Assembly (NCBI GenBank): GCA_947492925.1
Contig: CANLOQ010000002.1
Span: 496,001 to 560,000, forward strand
Direction of reading: 5' to 3'
Origin: an uncultured Sulfitobacter sp.
GTDB taxonomy: Bacteria; Pseudomonadota; Alphaproteobacteria; Rhodobacterales; Rhodobacteraceae
Length of the DNA stretch: 64,000 bases
Shown: positions 18,094-27,742 of the stretch, piece by piece
How the letters are laid out: every line of letters starts with the position of its first letter
Numbering within the stretch: the stretch's first letter is position 1
The notes under the pieces: generated by a model
Told to the model about the DNA's origin: nothing
Databases searched by the model: none
The model's input: the letters and a program-made list of their open reading frames with translations, nothing else
Position numbers and translations under genes: made by a program

Positions 18094-18338
18094 TTATCTT
18101 TGAGGTAATCAAGAACAGGCTGCGCCTGCTCGCGGGTCCGCTCAAGGCTTTCCATCACTTCGTCCAGCGTTGCGTACCGCGGCTCTTCCTGCAATGCGGC
18201 CTCAACCGGCACAAAATACCCCACGCAGCGCGAATTCTTCATCACCGCCACGGGCTTGCCGCCCGCGCGGTCCAGCACCTTCTGCGGTTCCCGCATTTCG
18301 GTCATCGTGGCGATCTGGTTCGCAAAAATCTTGGTCAT
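18090..18338 (-). CDS. Phd/YefM-type antitoxin
   Basis: An 82-residue protein with the Phd/YefM layout: an N-terminal DNA-binding part (MTEMREPQKVLDRAGGKPVAV, where the basic and hydrophobic pattern fits) and a C-terminal acidic helix that would wrap the toxin (TLDEVMESLERTREQAQPVL). The ATG at 18338 has AGGAG upstream. An earlier ATG at 18374 lies inside the putative operator and is not used here. Overlaps doc by four bases. Confidence 0.85.
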   Translation of the reverse strand: MTKIFANQIATMTEMREPQKVLDRAGGKPVAVMKNSRCVGYFVPVEAALQEEPRYATLDEVMESLERTREQAQPVLDYLKDK

Positions 18339-18355
18339 CGCAGCGCACTCCTGAT

Positions 18356-18373
18356 TGTACGTTGTAATATACA
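18356..18373. promoter_or_regulatory. Candidate Phd operator
   Basis: TGTAcgttgtaataTACA is an imperfect palindrome in the AT-rich stretch directly upstream of the antitoxin ribosome site. Phd antitoxins repress their own operon through such short palindromes. The match is by eye only. Confidence 0.35.
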
Positions 18374-18454
18374 TTCAAACATCCATTCTTCAATCCCCCG
18401 CTTGCACCACACCCCGATCCGCGCCACCCTGCATCAAAAGCAAAGGACCCCCGC

Positions 18455-19063
18455 ATGGCCTGGATCAAAACCATCCCCTTCGATGCTGCCACCGGCAAGC
18501 TGCGTGATCTTTACAAGCGCGTCACCGGCCCGGGCAACAACGTCGACAACATCATGATGATGCACTCCCTGCGCCCCCACACGATGGAGGCGCATATGGC
18601 GGTCTACAAATACGTCCTGCACCATCGCGACAATACCATCCCCAAGTGGTTTCTTGAGGCGATCGGCGTCTGGGTCTCTGCCCTCAACGGCTGTGACTAC
18701 TGCTTGGAACACCACTTCGCGGGCATGAAACGCCTGATGCGTGACGATCCCCGCGCCGACAGCCTGCGCGCCGCGTTTGAGCGCAGCGACATCACCGCCA
18801 CCCCGCTCGACGCGCGCGAACAGGCCGCCCTGCGGTACGCCGAGCGGCTGGCAACCGTGCCGCAGGACATGGCCGAAATGGACGTCAAAGCCCTGCGCAT
18901 GGCCGGATGGGACGACGGCGAAATCCTCGAAATCAATCAGGTCACATCGTATTTCTGCTACGCAAACCGCACCGTCCTGGGCCTTGGCTGTTCAACCGAC
19001 GGTGACATCATCGGGCTCAGCCCCAACAACAATGACGACCCCGATGATTGGAACCACAGCTGA
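18455..19063 (+). CDS. Peroxidase-related carboxymuconolactone decarboxylase family (AhpD-like) protein
   Basis: A 202-residue all-helical protein. The CxxC-type site NGCDYCLEHH (about residues 75-84), with the adjacent His, is the AhpD redox centre found in the 'peroxidase-related' branch of the CMD family. The second half (DVKALRMAGWDDGEILEINQ) is the typical CMD helix pair. The role is probably alkylhydroperoxide reduction or a similar redox step. It ends 84 bases before dddL on the same strand, so the two may be cotranscribed. AAAGGA precedes the ATG. Confidence 0.75.
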   Translation: MAWIKTIPFDAATGKLRDLYKRVTGPGNNVDNIMMMHSLRPHTMEAHMAVYKYVLHHRDNTIPKWFLEAIGVWVSALNGCDYCLEHHFAGMKRLMRDDPRADSLRAAFERSDITATPLDAREQAALRYAERLATVPQDMAEMDVKALRMAGWDDGEILEINQVTSYFCYANRTVLGLGCSTDGDIIGLSPNNNDDPDDWNHS

Positions 19064-19146
19064 TCCATGAAAAAACCGCGCGGGCGGGTTTCCCCGGGGC
19101 AATTTCGGTATATCTCGGCCACATATCCGTCCAAGGAGTGCCGCCA

Positions 19147-19845
19147 ATGGCCGACCCCGATCTCAGCATCATTCCCAATTCCGAACCGCCCGCCCTCCCG
19201 CTTCTGAGCGAACGGCCCGACTGGCGCTATCTTTTGCAGGAGTTCGAGGAAATCTACCGCTACGCCCCCGCGGGTGGCAGTGACCGCATCGCAAGCCACC
19301 AGCGCAAGACGCGCGATGCCATTGCGCGCATCCAGCGCTCGAATGCCTACGTGCAGGCCCAGACCCCTGCCACCAAACCCGTCACCGCGCATCTGCGCCG
19401 CGCCTTTGACGAAGGGCGGCAAACCGTCATGGCCCCGATGATCCGGGCGCTGGATGCCGTCAAGGCGGAACTGAACTGGCAATACGGCTACGAAAAGATG
19501 CCAAAGGGGCTGGAAAACAAATACGCCTACGCCGAGGTCGCGGGGCTGAACGGCCCGATCCTAACCGATGAGATTATACTCGGCGTGGTCCTGTTTGCGC
19601 CCAATTGCACGTATCCCGCGCACGCCCACGCGGGCATTACCGAAAGCTATCTGTGCCTTTCGGGGGCCGTTTCGGAAAACCACCAAGGCGTCTATGTGCC
19701 CGGTTCGATGATCTTCAATCCACCCGACCACCTGCACCGCATCACGGTGGGCAAGCGCGAGCCCGCCCTTCTGGCCTACGCATGGACCGGTGCGCGCGAG
19801 GATCTGCACACGCAGAAAATGACCTTTACCCGCACCCGCAAGTAA
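19147..19845 (+). CDS. dddL: Dimethylsulfoniopropionate lyase DddL
   Basis: Cleaves the algal osmolyte DMSP to dimethyl sulfide and acrylate. The 232-residue protein matches my recollection of DddL: an N-terminal helical part (RPDWRYLLQEFEEIYRY, AGGSDRI, TKPVTAHLRRAFD), then a C-terminal cupin barrel with metal ligands in YPAHAHAGITESYLCLSGA (two His and a Glu) and a later His in PDHLHRITVG. Of the cupin lyases (DddL, DddQ, DddW, DddK), the long N-terminal domain fits DddL best. The ATG at 19147 has AAGGAG nine bases upstream. No acrylate-catabolic genes such as acuK or acuI are adjacent. Confidence 0.85.
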   Translation: MADPDLSIIPNSEPPALPLLSERPDWRYLLQEFEEIYRYAPAGGSDRIASHQRKTRDAIARIQRSNAYVQAQTPATKPVTAHLRRAFDEGRQTVMAPMIRALDAVKAELNWQYGYEKMPKGLENKYAYAEVAGLNGPILTDEIILGVVLFAPNCTYPAHAHAGITESYLCLSGAVSENHQGVYVPGSMIFNPPDHLHRITVGKREPALLAYAWTGAREDLHTQKMTFTRTRK

Positions 19846-19851
19846 CGCCGG

Positions 19852-20730
19852 CTATGCGGGCACCCAATCAAGGATCGCCCGCGCAACCTCCTGCGGTTTT
19901 TGGTGGTGCAGCCAGTGATCGGCCCCATCAATCTCCACCCGCGTCAGATCGGCGGCAAAATCCTCCAGCCCGTCCGTGGTCTCGGGCAGCAGGGCGGTAT
20001 CGTTGCGCCCCCAGATCAACAGATGCCGGCAACGGACGTGCAACTTATCAAGCGGCAGCTCCGGTACATCCTCGATCACCTCACCGGGTTTGCCCAGCAC
20101 CAGAGGCGACGCGCGATACCAGTTCGTCATCCCCCGCATCCGCCCCGGACGGCCCCATTCACGCCGGTAAGCCGCCATCGTCTCGGCATCCGACCAGCCG
20201 TGATCCATATTGGCCGAGAAAAGCGAGGTCAGCTTGGCAAAATCATCCCGCGCCAGAATGTCCTCCGACCCCTCGGCACGCAAAAAATGAATGTATTGCG
20301 AAGCCGCTGTCTGCGCGCCCCCCTTGGCCAATGCGCGCTGGAACGGCACCGGATGCACGCCGTTCATGATGATCAGCTGCGTGACCAGTTCGGGCCGGAA
20401 CATCGCCAGCCCGTAGGCAACCGCCGCGCCCCAGTCATGGCCCAGCACCGTGACCGGTGCGTCGCCAATCAGGGCGGCCATATCCGCCACCAGCTTGCCC
20501 GTGGCGTATTCCGAAACCTCTGCCGGGGCCCAGCTTTGCCCGAACCCGCGCTGATCCGGGGCGATGCAGTGAAACCGGTCCGCCAGCAGCGGGGCAAGCT
20601 TTGCCCACGCCCCACCATATTCAGGAAAGCCATGCAGCATCAACAGCTTGGGCAGGCTCTCGTCGCCCCAGTGGCGGACAAAATAGTCCTGACCTTTCAA
20701 CTCGACCGTTTTGGTGCGCATGTCTGTCAT
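19852..20730 (-). CDS. Alpha/beta hydrolase of the epoxide hydrolase / haloalkane dehalogenase type
   Basis: A 292-residue alpha/beta hydrolase. The oxyanion motif is HGFPE, the nucleophile elbow is GHDWGA (Asp nucleophile), and the C-terminal DGADHWLHHQKP gives the catalytic His. An Asp nucleophile with HGxP is typical of soluble epoxide hydrolases and haloacetate or haloalkane dehalogenases rather than Ser esterases. AGAGGA precedes the ATG at 20730. It is convergent with dddL, only six bases from its stop, and downstream of the LysR gene on the same strand. Confidence 0.8.
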   Translation of the reverse strand: MTDMRTKTVELKGQDYFVRHWGDESLPKLLMLHGFPEYGGAWAKLAPLLADRFHCIAPDQRGFGQSWAPAEVSEYATGKLVADMAALIGDAPVTVLGHDWGAAVAYGLAMFRPELVTQLIIMNGVHPVPFQRALAKGGAQTAASQYIHFLRAEGSEDILARDDFAKLTSLFSANMDHGWSDAETMAAYRREWGRPGRMRGMTNWYRASPLVLGKPGEVIEDVPELPLDKLHVRCRHLLIWGRNDTALLPETTDGLEDFAADLTRVEIDGADHWLHHQKPQEVARAILDWVPA

Positions 20731-20749
20731 GACGTCCTCTCCCCCTTGC

Positions 20750-21610
20750 TCAGATCACCTGCGGTAACGCCACCCTCAGATGATCAAACACCGCCCGGAT
20801 GCGCGGCACCTGTGCCTGATCCTCATGAACAACCAACCACATCGGCATGGCATACGCCACCTCCGGAAGCAGCCGCACCAGCCCCAGCCGCAACGCCAGC
20901 CGCGCCTGACAGATACCGGCACCCAGCCCCGCCTGCACATGGGCAATTTGCGCCAGCGGATCATCGCAACGCAGCACCACACGGGCAGGGCGCGGCAGCC
21001 CGGCGGCCATCATCGCGGGCAGAATCTGATCCTCGCGGTCATCCGCGATGAAGGGCAGGGTGTCCAGACCGGTATCTGCATGTGCCCGGGCCAGATCGGG
21101 CATCGCAAACAGCCCGATGTCCACATCCCGCAAACGCTGCGCCACCAGCGCCTGTTGGCGTGGCTCGGTAAAACGAATGGCGACATCCGCCGCCCGCTGC
21201 GCCAGATTTTCCGCTGCATCCGTCGCGGCAAGCTCAATGCGCAGCGCGGGCGCGTCCCGCTGCAGGCCGACCAGAAGCGGCGGCAGAATGTGGGTACAGA
21301 CAATCCGGCTGGCTGTGATCCGCACCACCCCTGCCAGCGTCTGCGCCGGGGCGGATGCCGCGCGTGCCAGTCCGGCGGCTTGCTCCAGCACGGCGCGCGC
21401 GTGCGGCAGAACGGTCCATGCCATCTCGGTCGGGGTCAACCCGTTGGCAGCACGGGTGAACAGGGACGTCCCAAGGTCCGCCTCCAGCGCCTCGATATGC
21501 CGCCGCACCGTCGGCTGGCTCAGCCGCAGCGCCCGGGCGGCGGCACTCAGCGACCCCAGACGCATCACGGCGTCAAAGGTGGGTAAATGGCTCAGATCTC
21601 GTATGCTCAT
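20750..21610 (-). CDS. LysR-family transcriptional regulator
   Basis: A 286-residue LysR regulator. The N-terminal winged helix-turn-helix is clear (FDAVMRLGSLSAAARALRLS, QPTVRRHIEALEADLG, FTRAANGLTPTE), followed by a periplasmic-binding-like effector domain. It stops 19 bases upstream of the alpha/beta hydrolase gene on the same strand and is divergent from the DUF4260 gene. It may control either. AT-rich sequence (21611-21660) separates it from the divergent start. Confidence 0.88.
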   Translation of the reverse strand: MSIRDLSHLPTFDAVMRLGSLSAAARALRLSQPTVRRHIEALEADLGTSLFTRAANGLTPTEMAWTVLPHARAVLEQAAGLARAASAPAQTLAGVVRITASRIVCTHILPPLLVGLQRDAPALRIELAATDAAENLAQRAADVAIRFTEPRQQALVAQRLRDVDIGLFAMPDLARAHADTGLDTLPFIADDREDQILPAMMAAGLPRPARVVLRCDDPLAQIAHVQAGLGAGICQARLALRLGLVRLLPEVAYAMPMWLVVHEDQAQVPRIRAVFDHLRVALPQVI

Positions 21611-21701
21611 CTATTTTTGTTAGCTGAGTATACGACTATAAACAATTTCTTTTAGGCATGCTCGCTGCGATGCTGCACCCGGACAGCCCAGGAGGATCAT
21701 C

Positions 21702-22073
21702 ATGACAACCACAACACACCACCGCCCCATCGCGCTTGCCCTGCGGGGCGAAGCGCTCGTCACCGCACTTGTCGCCGGGGCAGTCTTTGCCCAGTCGGGC
21801 GGCAACTGGTGGCTTCTGGCCTTGCTGATCCTTGCCCCGGACCTGGCCATGCTGGGCTATTTCTTCGGTAAATTTGCCGGCGCGCTCAGCTACAATATCG
21901 CGCACAGCTACCTCGCGCCCGCGGTGCTCGGGACCGGGGCGCTGCTGCTGGATCACAACACAGCCCTGCATGTGGCGCTGATCTGGGTCATGCATATCGG
22001 TCTGGACCGTGCCATCGGTTACGGGCTGAAATACGCCAGCGGGTTCAAGGATACGCATCTTGCGCGGGTCTGA
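21702..22073 (+). CDS. DUF4260 family membrane protein
   Basis: A 123-residue protein with about four hydrophobic helices. It contains WLLALLILAPDLAMLGYFFG and a C-terminal HIGLDRAIGYGLKY block characteristic of DUF4260 as I recall it. No molecular function is established. The ATG has a strong AGGAGG site nine bases upstream. It lies divergent from the LysR gene and 46 bases before the MATE exporter on the same strand. Confidence 0.75.
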   Translation: MTTTTHHRPIALALRGEALVTALVAGAVFAQSGGNWWLLALLILAPDLAMLGYFFGKFAGALSYNIAHSYLAPAVLGTGALLLDHNTALHVALIWVMHIGLDRAIGYGLKYASGFKDTHLARV

Positions 22074-22119
22074 CACGCACCCCCTTCACCTTGGCGCGGG
22101 TCGGGCGTAAGGCTGGTGC

Positions 22120-23502
22120 ATGGACACCGCCGTGAAACATCCCATGACATACCCCGGCCACACCCGCGCCATCCTCACGCTGGGCCTGCCGCTTATTGGC
22201 GGGCATCTGGCGCAGATCGCCATCGGGGTGACCGATACGGTCATGCTGGGCTGGTATTCGGTCGAGGCGCTGGCGGCGGCCACGCTGGCCTCCACCTACT
22301 TTTTCGTCCTGTTCATCTTCGGCAGCGGCTTTGCATTCGCGGTGATGCCGATGGTGGCGTCTTTCGTGGCCGAGGACGACGAGGTCTCGATCCGCCGCGC
22401 CACGCGCATGGGGCTGTGGCTGTCGCTGGGCTTTGCCGCGCTGGCGATGCCCGCCATGCTCTTTGCCGAACCGATCCTGCGCGCAGTGGGGCAGGGCGAT
22501 GCACTAGCGCAGAACGCCGCACGCTATCTGGGGGTCGCAGGCTGGGGGATCATTCCGGCGCTGCTGGTCATGGTGCTGAAATCCTATCTGGCGGCATTAG
22601 AGCGCACGCAGGTGGTCTTCTGGATCACCATTCTGGCGGCCATCGTGAACGCGCTGGCAAACTACGCCTTTATCTTCGGATCATGGGGCGCGCCCGAACT
22701 GGGCATCGTCGGTGCCGCACTGGCGTCGGTCATCACACAGATCGTGTCGCTGGTGGGGGTGGTGATCTATATCCTGCTGGTGGTGCCGCAACACCAGCTT
22801 TTCGTGCGGTTCTGGCGCGCCGACCGGCAGATGATCGCGCGGGTGTTCAAACTGGGCTGGCCCATCAGCCTGACCTCGCTCAGCGAGGTGGGGCTGTTTG
22901 CGGCCTCCGCCATGATGATGGGCTGGCTGGGAACGATCCCGCTGGCCGCCCACGGGATCGCGCTGCAACTGGCCTCCATCACCTTCATGGTCCATCTGGG
23001 GCTGAGCAACGTGGCCACGATCCGTGCGGGCAATGCCTTTGGGCGGCGCGACCGCCCGCATATGGCGCGCGGCGGCGTGGTGGTGATGGCGCTGTCGCTG
23101 GTGTTCTCTGCGCTGACCACAGTGATCTTTGTGGGCTGGCCCGAACCGCTGATCTCCCTTTTCATGCAGGAGGGCGAGGTGGCGCGGGCCGAAATTCTGG
23201 CCGTCGGCGTGGGCCTTTTGATCATGGCCGCGCTGTTTCAACTGGTGGACGGGGCGCAGGTGATCGCGCTGGGGCTGTTGCGCGGCGTGCAGGACACCGC
23301 TGTGCCGATGTGGATGGCGGCCTTCAGCTATTGGGTGGTGGGCATTCCGTGTTCCTACACGCTCGGATTTGTGCTGGGATTTGGGGGCATCGGGGTCTGG
23401 GGCGGTCTGGTCATCGGGCTGGGCGTTGCGGCGATCCTGCTGAACCTGCGGTTCTGGGGCGTGACCCTGCGCGGGGTGGCGCGGGTGCCCCATCCGACCT
23501 GA
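22120..23502 (+). CDS. MATE family multidrug efflux transporter
   Basis: A 460-residue protein with about twelve transmembrane helices in two MATE repeats. The first repeat begins ILTLGLPLIGGHLAQIAIG with TDTVMLGWYSVEALAA; the second begins VFKLGWPISLTSLSEVGLF. It is a NorM/DinF-like sodium- or proton-coupled exporter of cationic compounds. A TAAGG site precedes the ATG at 22120. A competing frame overlapping the whole gene on the same strand is a high-GC artefact. Confidence 0.88.
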   Translation: MDTAVKHPMTYPGHTRAILTLGLPLIGGHLAQIAIGVTDTVMLGWYSVEALAAATLASTYFFVLFIFGSGFAFAVMPMVASFVAEDDEVSIRRATRMGLWLSLGFAALAMPAMLFAEPILRAVGQGDALAQNAARYLGVAGWGIIPALLVMVLKSYLAALERTQVVFWITILAAIVNALANYAFIFGSWGAPELGIVGAALASVITQIVSLVGVVIYILLVVPQHQLFVRFWRADRQMIARVFKLGWPISLTSLSEVGLFAASAMMMGWLGTIPLAAHGIALQLASITFMVHLGLSNVATIRAGNAFGRRDRPHMARGGVVVMALSLVFSALTTVIFVGWPEPLISLFMQEGEVARAEILAVGVGLLIMAALFQLVDGAQVIALGLLRGVQDTAVPMWMAAFSYWVVGIPCSYTLGFVLGFGGIGVWGGLVIGLGVAAILLNLRFWGVTLRGVARVPHPT

Positions 23503-23570
23503 GCGAAGCCTTTATAGAAGTCTGTCTCTGCGTTCGTTGGCGGGTAAAGGCGCTGCGGGACCCACCAAAA

Positions 23571-23739
23571 CCAAATGGTCCCGAAGCCACCCTTGCGCGA
23601 TCCCTGTCTGATCGATGCCACCGCCCTTCCCAAGAACAATCCACGCATCCCCAAAGGGGCCCCTCGTGGATTCTTCTTGGCAAGCGCGGCTGCACCGCTC
23701 CGCCGGGTATCACGCAAGGGCGGCTCCGAAACCAAGTGG
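23571..23739. repeat. Long imperfect inverted repeat (fold-back element, possible MITE)
   Basis: Two arms of about 80 bases flank the centre CCCC-AAA-GGGG (23649-23659). Aligning the left arm with the reverse complement of the right gives roughly 70-75% identity over the 57 bases from 23588 to the inner CCACG. The best-matched inner block is CCAAGAACAATCCACG against CGTGGATTCTTCTTGG. The pairing continues outward more weakly through CCCTTGCGCGAT / ATCACGCAAGGG to about 23571 and 23739. The element occupies the gap between convergent genes (MATE and the gene at 23752). Each strand can be read as a short peptide with similar sequence (KxNPR...SRKGG), a consequence of the symmetry. No transposase is present. 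Confidence 0.75.
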
Positions 23740-23751
23740 TTGGGCCAGCGG

Positions 23752-24153
23752 CTATTTCTTTAGCATCCGGTCGGCTTTCTTGCGCACCAGCGTGCTGCGC
23801 AGATCATGCATCGCCAGCAGCAACTGATCTGTCACCGCCGCCAATTGCTCATCCGTGGCGCGCGACTGCGCCCACTGCGTCGTCAGGTTCATGTAATCGA
23901 CCGCGCGGTAAATGTCGTCGATGTCGCGGTGCGCCAGCACCTGTAGCCGGTCCTGCATCCAGTTCTGGATGGTCTCGCGGTCGGTGTCTGTCAGGCTCCG
24001 GTCGCCTTGCGGTTTGATTTCGCCGTTCTTGATGTTAACGACCGCAATCTGGTCCATCTCGATCCGCCGCTGCCGGTTCTCGGTATCGACCCGAAACACC
24101 GCCGCGCCGTTCTCCCGCACGCGAAAGTAATACTCCGGCAATTCAGCCGACAT
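23752..24153 (-). CDS. Conserved hypothetical protein
   Basis: A 133-residue soluble protein, family not recognised. The first half looks like short beta strands (YYFRVRENGAAVFRVDTEN, RRIEMDQIAVVNIKNGEI); the second half is helical with charged pairs (RETIQNWMQDRLQVLAHRD) and ends in a basic tail. It lacks a signal peptide or membrane segment. It starts 15 bases after the aminotransferase stop on the same strand, so it is probably in that operon. GAGGGGA precedes the ATG. Confidence 0.6.
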   Translation of the reverse strand: MSAELPEYYFRVRENGAAVFRVDTENRQRRIEMDQIAVVNIKNGEIKPQGDRSLTDTDRETIQNWMQDRLQVLAHRDIDDIYRAVDYMNLTTQWAQSRATDEQLAAVTDQLLLAMHDLRSTLVRKKADRMLKK

Positions 24154-24168
24154 GAACCCGTCCCCTCG

Positions 24169-26138
<1,970 letters not shown>

Positions 26139-26501
26139 ACGGCTGGCCCGCAGGACAGACCTGTTCGCCGCGCCCAATACCCGCAACCGACCTCTGCGGT
26201 CCCGGCCTGACCGGATACGCCGCTCAACGCGTTCAAAGGTCGGCGGCCACCGGTCGACGCGCGCCAATCACGCACGCACCCCACCCCCGCGCAGGCTGGT
26301 TTGTACGCGGGCAGCAGGCGTCGGCGTTTGCGTTGCCCACAAAAAGGCACCCCCTCTATGTAAATAAGTGATATAAATTCAATTGCTTGCGATGAATTAC
26401 GCCGCTCGATCCCCCCGCACACCGCGAAAGATCAGCGTTTAACGAAATATTCTGTTTTATTCTTCAGTTTCTCCGCAATCAGAGCGAGTCGGAGAGACGG
26501 A
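26139..26501. other. Intergenic region without a recognised gene
   Basis: About 360 bases between sdhE and the LdtR-like gene. The first 200 bases are GC-rich and show no ORF with a ribosome site, no tRNA and no strong hairpin. The last 150 are AT-rich, as expected of the promoter and leader of the downstream regulator. AATTCA (26376-26381) and TGAATT (26393-26398) form a spaced palindrome that could be a regulator site. Confidence 0.5.
26376..26398. promoter_or_regulatory. Spaced palindrome upstream of the LdtR-like gene
   Basis: AATTCA-attgcttgcga-TGAATT is a perfect six-base inverted repeat with an 11-base spacer, about 105 bases before the start codon. MarR-type proteins often bind such palindromes in their own promoters. 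Function inferred only. Confidence 0.3.
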
Positions 26502-27002
26502 ATGAGCATCCAAGACCCCATCAGCCAGAGTCTTCTGAACAAAGACTTTATGGTTGGCTACCTTGAGGCCCTCTCGTTGGTGGAGCGGTTGCACCGGCTC
26601 TTGCTGGACGTGATCAAGGACGAATTCGAACGCGTCGGCGTGCTGGAAATCAACGCGGTGCAGGCGCTGCTCTTGTTCAACATCGGAGACAACGAGGTGA
26701 CGGCGGGCGAGTTGAAAAGCCGTGGCTACTATCAGGGCAGCAACGTCAGCTATAACCTGAAAAAACTGGTTGAAATGGGCTATATGCACCACCAGCGGTG
26801 CGAGATTGACCGTCGGTCGGTCCGTGTGCGGCTGACCGAACAGGGCCGCAACATCCGTGACGTGGTGGGCGATCTGTTTGCGCGGCACGCAGATGGGCTC
26901 AAGGAAAAGGGCGTGCTGGGACAGGACGGCGTGGCTGAAATCACCGGCTCGCTGAAACGTATGGAACGCTACTGGACCGACCAGATCCGCTATATCTACT
27001 GA
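26502..27002 (+). CDS. ldtR: MarR-fold winged-helix regulator, LdtR-like
   Basis: A 166-residue winged-helix protein. The core resembles my recollection of LdtR of Sinorhizobium and Liberibacter: VERLHRLLLDVIKDEFERVG, INAVQALLLFNIGDNEVTAG, GYYQGSNVSYNLKKLVEMGY with the recognition helix, and the wing DRRSVRVRLTEQG. LdtR activates an L,D-transpeptidase gene and affects stress tolerance in those species. Here no L,D-transpeptidase is adjacent, so the target is unknown. Its stop overlaps the convergent DUF1194 stop by seven bases. Confidence 0.75.
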   Translation: MSIQDPISQSLLNKDFMVGYLEALSLVERLHRLLLDVIKDEFERVGVLEINAVQALLLFNIGDNEVTAGELKSRGYYQGSNVSYNLKKLVEMGYMHHQRCEIDRRSVRVRLTEQGRNIRDVVGDLFARHADGLKEKGVLGQDGVAEITGSLKRMERYWTDQIRYIY

Positions 27003-27742
27003 TGCGCAGGGCGGGGGGGCAGGGGCGCAGACGACAGTTCCGAAAACACCAGCCCGTCCAGTTCGCGGATGAGCTTTTGCGTCATGGCGCGCGCGTAGTC
27101 TGAAAAACCGATGGCCGTCTGCACAAAGGCATCCGGCCCCATAATCACCTCGGCGCGGAAATAAGACGACAGCTCGCCAATCTCGTCCTGTCGAATGTCA
27201 CTGATCTTCGGGTCATCCACACCGATCACCAGCGCGTTGATCGTGATGCCACTGGCCGCAATGCTGTCACGAATATCGCGGGGCCGGGGGCCAAGGTTTG
27301 ACTTGCCGTCCCCCGACAAATCCAGCGTCCGTTTCCAGCACGCGCTTTGCCGCGACAGATGCCGCTCGCCCTCCTTCATCGCGACCCCCAGCGCGGTGCC
27401 GGGACTGGCATCGCGCCGTTCGGTTGCACGCAAGGTGCTGATCACGCTGTCAATTGTCACACCACCGTCAATTGTTGTCCAAGGGACCACCACCGCCTGA
27501 TCCCCCGGACCCGACCATTCAAACACCATCAGCCGCACCGGCGCACCCGGCATTGCCAGCAGCTTGTCGCGCACCTCGCCCGTGTCCAGCGCCGTGGCCA
27601 CACCGCCCATCTGCAACCGGTATTCCCGCGCATCCACCGATCCTGATACATCCAGCCCCAGCGCCAGCGCCTGCCGGCACTCCGCCGCCGCCATCCCTGC
27701 CGCCAGTATCATTCCCCCCGCCAATCCCAGCGCGCGCCTCAC
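26996..27742 (-). CDS. DUF1194 secreted von Willebrand A domain protein (copy 1)
   Basis: A 248-residue exported protein starting at GTG. The signal peptide MRRALGLAGGMILAAGMAAA precedes CRQALALGLDVSGSVD, where DxSxS is the MIDAS metal site. LDLSGDGKSNLG is the later MIDAS loop with its conserved Asp. It is one of three tandem paralogues and the last in transcription order. Its start overlaps the stop of copy 2 by four bases (GTGA). DUF1194 proteins are common in Rhodobacterales, but their ligands are unknown. The C-terminus is Pro-rich and differs from the other two copies. Confidence 0.82.
   Translation of the reverse strand: MRRALGLAGGMILAAGMAAAECRQALALGLDVSGSVDAREYRLQMGGVATALDTGEVRDKLLAMPGAPVRLMVFEWSGPGDQAVVVPWTTIDGGVTIDSVISTLRATERRDASPGTALGVAMKEGERHLSRQSACWKRTLDLSGDGKSNLGPRPRDIRDSIAASGITINALVIGVDDPKISDIRQDEIGELSSYFRAEVIMGPDAFVQTAIGFSDYARAMTQKLIRELDGLVFSELSSAPLPPRPAHQ

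Noticed and set aside
22116-24017. A 633-residue plus-strand frame overlapping the MATE gene
   Set aside because: It runs in another frame of the MATE gene and through the fold-back repeat, with Arg/Gly-rich composition.
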